Source: Spirochaetota bacterium (GTDB taxonomy: Bacteria; Spirochaetota; Spirochaetia; DSM-27196; PWMO01). Taken from it: 28,466 bases of DNA. The DNA is taken from assembly GCA_009908925.1 (NCBI GenBank), contig JAAAOH010000031.1:1-28466 (forward strand), in the 5' to 3' direction. A model generated the notes under the pieces. It did not search any database. It saw nothing but the letters and a program-made list of their open reading frames with translations, and was not told the DNA's origin. Position numbers and translations under genes: made by a program. Below are positions 15,563-23,008 of this stretch, piece after piece. Every line of letters begins with the position of its first letter. Position 1 is the first letter of the stretch.

Positions 15563-15815
15563 GCTGCTGTTCTGGATCGCCGGCGGCATAGCCGCTCTGG
15601 CCGCCGTTCTGGCCTTCTACCGGGTGGTGGCCGGTCCGAGTGCCGCCGACCGTACCGTCGGCCTGGACGGCATGACGATCATCGCCATCTCGTTTATCGC
15701 ATTTCTGGCGGTCATCGCCGACCGGATCATCTACATCGATGTCGCGCTGGTCTACGGGCTGGTGAGTTTTCTGGGCGTGGTCGCAGTGGCGCGCTATCTC
15801 GAAAGGGGGCTGTGA
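15555..15815 (+). CDS. mrpF: Mrp antiporter subunit F homologue (MrpF/MbhB-like)
   Basis: The 86-residue protein has three membrane helices. Its signature is FYRVVAGPSAADRTVGLDGMT, followed by DRIIYIDVALVYGLVSFLGVVAVARYLERG; the R-x-x-x-G-P-x-x-x-D-R and D-x-A-x-x-Y elements define MrpF/PhaF. The start is a GTG with GGAGG six bases upstream, inside the end of mrpE. It overlaps mrpG by four bases. It belongs to the membrane arm thought to form the cation path. Confidence 0.88.
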   Translation: MAELLFWIAGGIAALAAVLAFYRVVAGPSAADRTVGLDGMTIIAISFIAFLAVIADRIIYIDVALVYGLVSFLGVVAVARYLERGL

Positions 15816-16198
15816 TGATACTTCCGATTATCGGGGGGCTCCTGAGCATCACCGGAGCCGTTTTCCTTCTGCTCGCAGCCATCGGCCTCGTTCGGATGCC
15901 GGATGTCTACAACCGGATGCAGGCAGGCACCAAGGCGACGACCCTCGGAAGCATCCTCTTCCTGATAGGCATCGCCGTCGCCAATCCGGCATGGAGCGGC
16001 CGCATTATTCTGCTCGTGATATTCATCGTGTTTACGAACCCCATATCATCCCACGCGCTCATCCGTGCAGCCCACTATTCCGGGAGCCCTCTGGCGGCAA
16101 AGACCGTGAAGGACGATCTTGCAGATACGCGGCGGACGACACGACACGCCCCGCCGCACACCGCGTCACCTGCAGTCCCGACGGGAGGTGAAACATGA
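15812..16198 (+). CDS. mrpG: Mrp antiporter subunit G homologue (MrpG/MbhC-like)
   Basis: The 128-residue protein has three helices and the family stretch IGLVRMPDVYNRMQAGTKATTLG (residues 24-46), where the R-M-P-D-x-x-x-R-M-x-A element is diagnostic, then the FTNPISSHALIRAAH segment. It ends in a polar tail of about 35 residues (KTVKDDLADTRRTTR onward) of unknown role. Translation can begin at GTG 15812 or ATG 15815, both overlapping the mrpF stop. It is part of the same antiporter module. Confidence 0.9.
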   Translation: MMILPIIGGLLSITGAVFLLLAAIGLVRMPDVYNRMQAGTKATTLGSILFLIGIAVANPAWSGRIILLVIFIVFTNPISSHALIRAAHYSGSPLAAKTVKDDLADTRRTTRHAPPHTASPAVPTGGET

Positions 16199-16452
16199 TG
16201 ACGGTTTTTCTCGTGATTCTCGGCATCGTCATGCTGGTGGCGGCCGTGGTCGCCGTGTATCAGAAACACCTCCTTGCCGCCATCATCGCCTCCGGTGTTG
16301 TCAGCCTTTCCGCGAGCGTCGTCTATGTGATGCTTGCCGCGCCGGATGTGGCCATGACGGAGGCGGCGATCGGCTCCGCACTGACAACGGTGGTGTTTCT
16401 CTATGCCCTCAATCGGGTGCGCACGGCGAAAGGAGAGACCGATGGTCGCTAG
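16195..16452 (+). CDS. MbhD-like subunit (DUF4040, equivalent to a C-terminal piece of MrpA)
   Basis: The 85-residue protein has three helices and the motif LAAPDVAMTEAAIGSALTTVVFLYAL, characteristic of the MbhD/MrpA C-terminal region related to NuoJ. The acidic residues of APDVAMTEA are conserved and likely take part in ion translocation (family knowledge). In Mrp antiporters this segment is part of the large MrpA chain; here, as in Mbh-type complexes, it is separate. It overlaps mrpG by four bases and the next gene by eleven. Confidence 0.85.
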   Translation: MMTVFLVILGIVMLVAAVVAVYQKHLLAAIIASGVVSLSASVVYVMLAAPDVAMTEAAIGSALTTVVFLYALNRVRTAKGETDGR

Positions 16453-17176
16453 GATATTCGCGATCTTCGCCATTGCCGGCTTCGCGGTGATAGCGGTGCC
16501 GCTCGTCACCGAGCTTCCGCCCCTCGAAGAGTTGACCACCCTCGCCCAGGCCTACGTTGAACGAACACCCGAGGAACTCGGGGCACAGAATGTGGTGACC
16601 GCGGTGATCGTAACCTACCGCGGACTGGATACCCTCGGCGAGGTGAGCGTTCTCTTCATCGCGACCGCCGGAGTAGGCTTCCTTCTCAGGCGACAGGGCC
16701 CGGGTGTTCGCTCGGGAGCCGACGGGGTACCGGCCGAGTCTGAAGGCGGGCCGGGACAGGGACCGTCGGAGATCCTCACTACCGGCGCGCAGATTCTCGT
16801 GCCCGTGGTGGCGTTGTTCGGTGTCTATATCTTCACCCACGGGCATCTGACGCCGGGCGGCGGGTTCCAGGGCGGCGTCATCGTCGCCTCCGCCCTGCTG
16901 CTGTGCTTTCTCGCGACGCCGGGCGGACGCATCGGGCACACCCTCCTCACGGCGGTAGAATCCCTCTCGGGCGCAACCTATGTGGTGCTCGGCGCGCTCG
17001 GGCTCGTCCTCGCTGCCGGGTTCCTCGATAACCGCATAATGTCACTCGGGGAGTTCGGCACGCTCTTCAGTGCAGGCGCCATCCCCATCATCTACTCCCT
17101 GGTCGGCATCAAGGTTGGTGCCGAATTGTCGGGCATCCTCGATCGTCTGCGCTCGCGGGAAGGAGGGCACGCATGA
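16442..17176 (+). CDS. MbhE-MrpB fusion protein
   Basis: The 244-residue protein joins two subunits. Residues 1-85 resemble MbhE (the last part of MrpA): an N-terminal helix, a loop, then NVVTAVIVTYRGLDTLGEVSVLFIATAGV. After a polar Gly/Pro/Glu linker (about 86-110), residues 110-240 are MrpB/MnhB-like, with VYIFTHGHLTPGGGFQGG, a clear MrpB signature, and DNRIMSLGEFGTLFSAGAIPIIY. The start is ATG 16442 with GGAG upstream, inside the end of the MbhD-like gene. It ends by overlapping mrpC (ATGA). It supplies two membrane parts of the ion-pumping module from one gene. Confidence 0.85.
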   Translation: MVARIFAIFAIAGFAVIAVPLVTELPPLEELTTLAQAYVERTPEELGAQNVVTAVIVTYRGLDTLGEVSVLFIATAGVGFLLRRQGPGVRSGADGVPAESEGGPGQGPSEILTTGAQILVPVVALFGVYIFTHGHLTPGGGFQGGVIVASALLLCFLATPGGRIGHTLLTAVESLSGATYVVLGALGLVLAAGFLDNRIMSLGEFGTLFSAGAIPIIYSLVGIKVGAELSGILDRLRSREGGHA

Positions 17177-17526
17177 CGCTGGTAACTACGATCGGCCTGC
17201 TCCTAATGGGCGTCGGACTATGGGCGATGCTCACCCAGCGCAATCTGTTCAAGATCATTATCGGGTTCTCCATTATCGATACCGGTATCCATCTGGTCAT
17301 CGTATCCATCGGGTACATCCGCGGCGGAACGGCGCCGATCCTCGATGAGGCGGTGGGAACATCCGCGGCTGTCGCACGCGTCGTCGACCCGCTCCCATCC
17401 GCCCTCGTACTCACTGCCATCGTGATCGGCCTGGCGGTGACCGCACTTATGCTGACGTACGCCGTGCAGCTTCACAGGCGTCGCGGCTCGCTGCTCATCG
17501 ATGACTACAAGGAGCTCAAATGGTAA
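17173..17526 (+). CDS. mrpC: Mrp antiporter subunit C homologue (MrpC/MbhG, NuoK-like)
   Basis: The 117-residue protein has three helices and is related to NuoK. LLLMGVGLWAMLTQRNLFKIIIGFSIIDTGIHLVIV is typical of MrpC (residues 9-44), as is DPLPSALVLTAIVIGLAVTALMLTYAV (71-98), the D-P-x-P-x-A-L-V-L-T-A-I-V-I element being nearly invariant in the family. It overlaps the preceding gene by four bases and the giant antiporter gene by seven, so the genes are translationally coupled. Confidence 0.92.
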   Translation: MTLVTTIGLLLMGVGLWAMLTQRNLFKIIIGFSIIDTGIHLVIVSIGYIRGGTAPILDEAVGTSAAVARVVDPLPSALVLTAIVIGLAVTALMLTYAVQLHRRRGSLLIDDYKELKW

Positions 17527-20500
17527 GCCCGATCTATCTCATCGCGGTTCCACTTCTCGTGGCTTTTCTTCTCGGGCTCGTTGACCGTGCAGGACGAGCG
17601 CTCTCGCTCGGTCTCACCTTCGGGGCCCTGCTATGGATGGTCGGCCTCTCCCTTGCATGGATGGTTTCGCTGCTCTCCGGCGGCGCGACCACCGAGGTGC
17701 TGACGGCCGGATTCTCTCCGCCGCTGTCGATAAACCTGCGAATGGGTACGCTGGAGGCAGCACTCAACCTCCTCATCAACCTCGCCTTCCTGGGCTCCGC
17801 CGTCGCCATGGTGCGGAAGCTACGCACCGACACCGTCGGCGCACAGGTGCTGCTGGTCATGATGGCGATGGGCGCAAACGGCATCGTGCTCACCCGGGAC
17901 CTCTTCAACCTATTCGTCTTTCTCGAAATCGCGGCCATCGCGAGCTACGGCATCCTCGCGATCGAGGATGATGAAAACAGCCTGGCGGCAGGATTCAAGT
18001 ACGTCATCGCCGGCGGTATTTCCTCGGCGGTGTTGCTGCTGGGGACGATATTCCTCTACCGGATCACCGGAACCCTCAACATCGACGGCATGATCGCCTG
18101 GGCAACTACGAATACGGGGGCTCTTGCCGCGGGAGCCGGTCTCTCGGCCATCTTTCTCGTGATTGCCGCCCTTCTTATAGAGCTCAAGCCCTTCCCCGCG
18201 AACGGATGGGCACTCGATGTTTACGAGTCGGCGCATCCGACGGTTTCAGCGATCCTCTCCATCGGCACGTCCACTGCTATGGTGGCGGCGCTCGTGAAGA
18301 TAGTGCCCCTCATGCCGCAGACGGTTGCGGCGGTGCTCGCAGGCGCGGGGGTCCTCTCCTTCGCGGCATCCAACCTCGTGGGGTTGCGTCAGCGTGATGC
18401 ACGGCGCATGCTCGGATACTCATCGGTAGCCCAGATCGGACTGGTAGTTGCGGTGATTTCCGGGGCGCGCCTGTTCACCGACGTCGGGCCCGCCACTGTT
18501 GCCCTCATTGCCGGCGGCCTCCTGGTCAATCATTTCCTGGCCAAGGGCGGACTCTTCTGGCTCGTCGGCGCACTCGGCATCCGCACCATCGATGAAGCCC
18601 GGGGCCGACTCCGTGGTGCCTACGGGCTGAGCCTGCTCTTCGGGCTCCTGCTTGTCGCGCTTGCGGGACTGCCGCCGTTCCCGGGGTTCTGGGCCAAGTG
18701 GCAACTCGTGGTTTCGATGATGGGCAACGGACAGTTCCTCTGGGTTGCCCTGCTGCTCGGAGGCTCGCTCTTCGAGGCGTCATACCTGTTCCGCTTCTTC
18801 GGTATTCTGCGCGCGGCGCAGCCCGCCGGGGTGGCGCCCGTCGCGGCGCAGCCAGCCGAGGCCCACGCCGGCTCGTCCGCAGGCTTCCCGGGCAGCGCTC
18901 CCGCAGCCCTCTTTGCCGTGGCGGCGGTCGTTACCGGTATCGCCGGCGCCTGGCTCTTCGGGTTTCGGGATCTGCTTCTCTTTCTACCGCTCGCCGGAGC
19001 CGCTCTGCTCTTCGTGCTGGAGGGGCTGCCCGGGTTCATCAAGGGCGTTTCGAGCGTCGCCGTCATCGGGGCCTATGCGTACCTCATTGCCCCGGCACTT
19101 TCCGGGCTGACTCTGGTGTTCGCCCTCGTCATCGCCGGCGGCCCGGCACTCCTGCTTCTTGCCACGCTTCACCGCCGTGGCAGGGTTGCAGGAGCTTTTC
19201 CGCTATTCGTCCTCTTTGCTCTTGCGATGTCCTCGCTTCTCGTTGCCCGCAGCGCACTCGGCTTCCTTTTCGGGTTCGAGCTCATGACGCTGAGCTCCTA
19301 TCTCCTGCTGCAACGTGGTGAACGCGCCGAGCTCCCGGCCCATCGCTACCTGGTCTTCTCACTCGGCGGAGCTTTCCTGCTGATGGCAGGCCTGGCGATG
19401 GTCGTCTCCGGCGGCGGCAGCTTCGCTGCGCCCGGTTCGGTTCTGCAGATGCCCTTCCTCGAACAACTCGCGGCCGCACTCACGCCACCGCAGGTCGGCG
19501 GCGCCCTGCTGGCTGCAGGAGGCAATGCCACCGGCGCGCTCGCGACTGCGGGCTCCGGGGCAGGCGCGGGCTCCGGCCCTGCGGGCCTCGCGGGGGCGGC
19601 CGTTCCGACCGTCGCCGTGGTCCTGATTCTCCTCGGCTTCCTCGTGAAGGCCGGCGCGGTCGGCGTGCACATCTGGCTGCCGTCGAGCTACGGCGAGGCC
19701 GAAGGCGAGACCTCGGCGCTGTTCTCAGCGGTACTGAGCAAGGTGCCGGTGTTCGGCATCGTCCTGGCCCTGATCGCGCTCGTGGGCGGTGGTTTCGCTG
19801 CTTCAGTCGGACTCTTTCCCGTCCTCGGCTGGATCGGCCTGCTGACCGCCCTCTTCGGCGCGCTGCTTGCCGTGTTTCAGGAGGACGTCAAGTATCTGCT
19901 GGCCTATTCGAGTATGAGTCAGATAGGCTATATCATCGCCGCCTTCGCCGCGGCGAGCCACCTCGGGTGGACGACGGGCCTGTACCTTTCGGTGCTCCAC
20001 TTCGCCTTCAAGGGCATCCTCTTTCTCGCCATAGCCGGCGTGATCCTCAGGACAGGGACAAGCACATTTCACCGGCTCGGCGGGCTCATCAAGAAAATGC
20101 CGATCTCATTCGTGACGGTGCTCATCGCGATCATCTCGGTCTCCGGTGTTCCCCCGCTTGCGGGCTTCGGTGGCAAGTGGCTTCTCTATACTGCGCTCCT
20201 CGAGGAGGGGCTGAACCTGCAGGCCGCGCTTGCCTTCTTCGCGAGCACGATTGCCTTTCTATATCTCTTCAAGCTGATCCACGCGGTCTTCCTCGGCCAG
20301 GCGAAAGACGAGCTCGCCGACGTTCGCGAGGCACCGGTATGGCTTCTCGTCCCGCAGCTGGTACTCGTTGCCGGTATCATGGTGATATCCATGTATCCGA
20401 CGATCATTCTCGAGCCCATTGCGGCGGCCGTCTCGCCGTACATCGCGAGCACGGTAGCGTTCGACGGCTATGCGGTGGTGAGCGCCCTCGGCTACTGGAA

Positions 20501-20852
20501 CGGGAACGTAGTGATGTACGTGACAATGGGGGTCTTCGTCCTGCCGCTCGCCTGGCTGATGCTGATAATGAAGAAGCCGCAGCGGGTGGAGCAGTTCAAC
20601 ATCGTCTTTGCCGCAGAGCGGCCCGAGCGCCCCGAGACCACTCACTACGCGCACAACTTTTTCACCCCCTACTATCGGGCGCTCGGATTCCTCACGCGCC
20701 CGGGCGTCATCGGATTCTGGCACGGCATTCAGGAAGCGGTTTCCTCGATGGGAGGCGCGGTCCGGCGGATCTACTCCGGGAACGGGCAGACCTATGCGCT
20801 GCACATCCTGCTCCTCGTCGCCGTTCTCTACCTCATCGCAGGAGGCATGTAA
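17520..20852 (+). CDS. Fused double antiporter subunit: two MrpD/NuoN/NuoL-like proton-pumping modules in one chain
   Basis: The 1110-residue membrane protein contains two complete antiporter-like modules. Module 1 (about 1-430, MrpD/NuoN-like) has Glu136 in VFLEIAAIASY, Lys223 in LIELKPFPANGWALD, Lys342 in NHFLAKGG and GFWAKW at 390-394. Module 2 (about 465-1110) has Glu587 in GFELMTLSSY, Lys710 in GFLVKAGAVGVHIWLPSSY, Lys831 in HFAFKG and GFGGKW at 882-887. These are the charged residues expected along the proton paths of both modules. An Ala/Pro linker (431-465) joins them, and a second Ala/Gly-rich insert lies at about 640-695. The C-terminus (about 930-1110) is an extension with further helices, like MbhH. 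No internal start or Shine-Dalgarno is seen at the joint. AAGGAG precedes the ATG. Confidence 0.9.
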   Translation: MVSPIYLIAVPLLVAFLLGLVDRAGRALSLGLTFGALLWMVGLSLAWMVSLLSGGATTEVLTAGFSPPLSINLRMGTLEAALNLLINLAFLGSAVAMVRKLRTDTVGAQVLLVMMAMGANGIVLTRDLFNLFVFLEIAAIASYGILAIEDDENSLAAGFKYVIAGGISSAVLLLGTIFLYRITGTLNIDGMIAWATTNTGALAAGAGLSAIFLVIAALLIELKPFPANGWALDVYESAHPTVSAILSIGTSTAMVAALVKIVPLMPQTVAAVLAGAGVLSFAASNLVGLRQRDARRMLGYSSVAQIGLVVAVISGARLFTDVGPATVALIAGGLLVNHFLAKGGLFWLVGALGIRTIDEARGRLRGAYGLSLLFGLLLVALAGLPPFPGFWAKWQLVVSMMGNGQFLWVALLLGGSLFEASYLFRFFGILRAAQPAGVAPVAAQPAEAHAGSSAGFPGSAPAALFAVAAVVTGIAGAWLFGFRDLLLFLPLAGAALLFVLEGLPGFIKGVSSVAVIGAYAYLIAPALSGLTLVFALVIAGGPALLLLATLHRRGRVAGAFPLFVLFALAMSSLLVARSALGFLFGFELMTLSSYLLLQRGERAELPAHRYLVFSLGGAFLLMAGLAMVVSGGGSFAAPGSVLQMPFLEQLAAALTPPQVGGALLAAGGNATGALATAGSGAGAGSGPAGLAGAAVPTVAVVLILLGFLVKAGAVGVHIWLPSSYGEAEGETSALFSAVLSKVPVFGIVLALIALVGGGFAASVGLFPVLGWIGLLTALFGALLAVFQEDVKYLLAYSSMSQIGYIIAAFAAASHLGWTTGLYLSVLHFAFKGILFLAIAGVILRTGTSTFHRLGGLIKKMPISFVTVLIAIISVSGVPPLAGFGGKWLLYTALLEEGLNLQAALAFFASTIAFLYLFKLIHAVFLGQAKDELADVREAPVWLLVPQLVLVAGIMVISMYPTIILEPIAAAVSPYIASTVAFDGYAVVSALGYWNGNVVMYVTMGVFVLPLAWLMLIMKKPQRVEQFNIVFAAERPERPETTHYAHNFFTPYYRALGFLTRPGVIGFWHGIQEAVSSMGGAVRRIYSGNGQTYALHILLLVAVLYLIAGGM

Positions 20853-21767
20853 ATGACGGAGCCCCTCCTTCTCCGAATCGCATACGCGGCGCTCACCCTG
20901 TTCATCGTGTTCAACTACGGGATCCTGCTTATGGGCACGACCGCCCGGATTCGGGCCCGCGTGCAGGGGCGCATCGGAATACCGGTGTGGCAGCCCTACA
21001 TCGACATCATAAAGAACAACGCCAAGCGGACCTCGATTTCCCACGGCGTGATGTTCTACCTCGGACCGGTCTTCAGGCTTGCCGGCGGCATCGGCACGCT
21101 GATGTTCGTTCCGGTGATCTTCGGCTCGCCGGTGTTCGGCAACTTTGCCTTCGCCGGCGATGTGCTCTTGGTGATCTACTTCATATTCTTCGGCCAGCTG
21201 GGCATGGCGCTCGGTGCCGGTGAAGGAGGTCATCCCTACAGCGCCATTGGCGTCTCCCGGGGACTCGCCCAGATGACCGCCTTCGAGGTGCCTTTTACTC
21301 TCGGCGTGATCGCGCTTGTCATTCAGCACGGCACCCTGTCGGTCACAGAGCTCGTCGCAGCACAGCAGGGAAGCGTGCTGTCGTGGAACCTGTTTACAAA
21401 TCCGCTTGCGACGATCGCGGCCCTGATCGCCTTTCTCGGGATGACGATGAACAATCCCTTCAGCATTGTCACCGCCCCGCAGGAGATTCCCATCGGTCCG
21501 CCGACCGAATACCAGAGCAGCTACATGGGTATGCTGCAGAGCAACCGTGCCATCTTCAACGGCGCGAAACTGGTGCTCTACATGAATCTCTTTCTCGGCG
21601 GCGCCACGAACATCTTCGAGATGGTGCTCAAGACCTTTGCGCTCTACATGATGACGCTGATCGTGGGGGTGTCCTTCCCTCGCTTTCGGGCGGATCAGTC
21701 CATTCGATTCTTTCTCAAGATACCCGCGGCGATCGGCGTGGTCGCCGTGATTCTTACGGCCCTGTAG
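20853..21767 (+). CDS. NuoH/MbhM-like membrane subunit
   Basis: This 304-residue, roughly eight-helix protein links the redox arm to the pumping arm in complex I and group 4 hydrogenase relatives. Conserved stretches are RIRARVQGRIGIPVWQPYIDIIK (a cytoplasmic loop after helix 1), GAGEGGHPYSAIGVSRGLAQMTAFEVPF, and the acidic loop PQEIPIGPPTEYQSSYMGM. These match the NuoH positions that contact the catalytic subunits. The ATG follows the stop of the fused antiporter gene directly, so translation is coupled. The quality of the acidic loops argues for a functional subunit. Confidence 0.92.
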   Translation: MTEPLLLRIAYAALTLFIVFNYGILLMGTTARIRARVQGRIGIPVWQPYIDIIKNNAKRTSISHGVMFYLGPVFRLAGGIGTLMFVPVIFGSPVFGNFAFAGDVLLVIYFIFFGQLGMALGAGEGGHPYSAIGVSRGLAQMTAFEVPFTLGVIALVIQHGTLSVTELVAAQQGSVLSWNLFTNPLATIAALIAFLGMTMNNPFSIVTAPQEIPIGPPTEYQSSYMGMLQSNRAIFNGAKLVLYMNLFLGGATNIFEMVLKTFALYMMTLIVGVSFPRFRADQSIRFFLKIPAAIGVVAVILTAL

Positions 21768-21777
21768 GAGCCCGAAC

Positions 21778-22464
21778 ATGAGTGAAGCAGAAGACAGACA
21801 GACCATACTCCCGGAAACACCGGAAGCCGAGGACGATGCCGGCTCCACGCGGGGCAGGATCCAGCTTCCGAATGCGGATATGCCCATCGAGGACACCGGC
21901 CATTTCTGCTCGGCGCGTCCTCATGTGGAGGCGCCGTTCCGTGGCGCAATCGAGAAGTTTCTCAACTGGGCGCGGTCGCAGAGCCTGTGGGTTCTCGGCT
22001 TCGGCACCGGATGCGGCGCCATAGAGCTGCGCCCCCTGATGACCGCACGGTTCGACGCCTACCGCTACGGCATACAGGGCCGCCCCACTCCACGGCAGTC
22101 TTCGGTGTTCATCATCGGCGGCTACGTGTCGCTGAAGACCCTCAAACGGATCATCCGCAGCTACGAACAGATGCAGAATCCGAAGTTCGTCATCGGGCTC
22201 GGCAGCTGCACGATAAACGGTGGCATGTACTGGGACAGCTACAACACGATCAACAGGATCGACCAGTACATCCCGGTCGATGTGTACATTGCCGGCTGCA
22301 TGCCCCGGCCGGAAGCCATTCTTGCCGGATTCAAGAAACTCAAGACCCTCATCCGAAACGGCGAGGGCGAGGGTGCCAATTACTACGCCGAGCACTTCGA
22401 CTGGTATAAAGAGAACCAGAAGCGCATCGTGAAGGATTGGAACATGCCGGACTACAACTGGTAG
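21778..22464 (+). CDS. NuoB/MbhJ-like small subunit with an altered N2 cysteine motif
   Basis: The subunit normally holds the terminal [4Fe-4S] cluster (N2/proximal) next to the large subunit. The 228-residue protein has an acidic N-terminal extension (about 1-43) not seen in NuoB, then VLGFGTGCGAIELRPL (Cys79), GLGSCTINGGMY (Cys144) and IAGCMPRPEA (Cys174). NuoB has a tandem CC and [NiFe] hydrogenases CxxC at the first site; here a single Cys79 is followed by Gly80. A Cys44 (HFCSARP) precedes the domain and could be a fourth ligand, or the cluster may have a non-Cys ligand. GGAG precedes the ATG. Probably peripheral on the cytoplasmic side. Confidence 0.9.
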   Translation: MSEAEDRQTILPETPEAEDDAGSTRGRIQLPNADMPIEDTGHFCSARPHVEAPFRGAIEKFLNWARSQSLWVLGFGTGCGAIELRPLMTARFDAYRYGIQGRPTPRQSSVFIIGGYVSLKTLKRIIRSYEQMQNPKFVIGLGSCTINGGMYWDSYNTINRIDQYIPVDVYIAGCMPRPEAILAGFKKLKTLIRNGEGEGANYYAEHFDWYKENQKRIVKDWNMPDYNW

Positions 22465-22474
22465 GAACGCAACC

Positions 22475-23008
22475 ATGGAACAACTACTGAACGAACTGCA
22501 AACCCGCTTCGGCGTATCGGAGCCACGACGCAAGCGCAACAACCTTGCCTTCGTCCGCTGTGACCGGACCTGGGCAGTGGACCTTCTGATCCACCTTCGC
22601 GACCGCGAGGGCTACACGCACCTGGTATTTCTCACCGCGGTGGACATCATCGAGCAGGGTGTGTTCCGGCTTACCTACCTGCTGCACAACTACGAAACGC
22701 GCAGCGACATCGGCGTTGAGGTCGAGATCGAGCGTGACAGTGCCGTCATGGAAAGCATTCACCAGATGTGGGCGCAGGCGGGCACGTATCAGCGGGAGCT
22801 CAAGGAGATGTTCGGGATCGACTTTCCGGGCAGTCCCCGCGTGGACGAACCCTTCGTTTTAGAGAGCTGGGACGATATCCCGCCGATGCGGCGCGAGTTC
22901 GACACGAAGGCCTATTCGGAGGCACGCTACGTTCCACGCGAGGGCCGGGTTACCCACGACACGACTGAACACATGAGTGTGAAGCTCTACCCGGAGGAAG
23001 ACGCATGA
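22475..23008 (+). CDS. NuoC/MbhK-like subunit
   Basis: The 177-residue protein matches the 30-kDa (NuoC) subunit of complex I and MbhK. The C-terminal signature is QRELKEMFGIDFPGSPRVDEPFVLESWDDIPPMRREF, of which E-L-K-E-M-F-G-I-x-F-x-G is the diagnostic core. The N-terminal part includes YTHLVFLTAVDII and RLTYLLHNY strands. It has no cofactor motif; it helps hold the large subunit. The gene is ten bases after the NuoB-like stop and overlaps the next gene by four bases (ATGA). Confidence 0.9.
   Translation: MEQLLNELQTRFGVSEPRRKRNNLAFVRCDRTWAVDLLIHLRDREGYTHLVFLTAVDIIEQGVFRLTYLLHNYETRSDIGVEVEIERDSAVMESIHQMWAQAGTYQRELKEMFGIDFPGSPRVDEPFVLESWDDIPPMRREFDTKAYSEARYVPREGRVTHDTTEHMSVKLYPEEDA

Noticed and set aside
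15065..17526. A stand-alone Mrp Na+/H+ antiporter operon
   Set aside because: The genes overlap and run directly into NuoH, B, C and D homologues, and no full-length MrpA is present; the antiporter parts belong to the redox complex.
18700..18950. Double antiporter as an assembly artefact joining two genes
   Set aside because: The frame is continuous through an Ala/Pro-rich linker with no internal ribosome-binding site or start, and both halves keep the same frame; reads would still be the final test.
20259..21896. Long minus-strand open frame (545 codons) opposite the end of the double antiporter gene, the NuoH-like gene and the start of the NuoB-like gene
   Set aside because: It spans three conserved plus-strand genes, has Asp/Glu/His/Arg-rich composition typical of antisense frames, and shows no recognisable domain.
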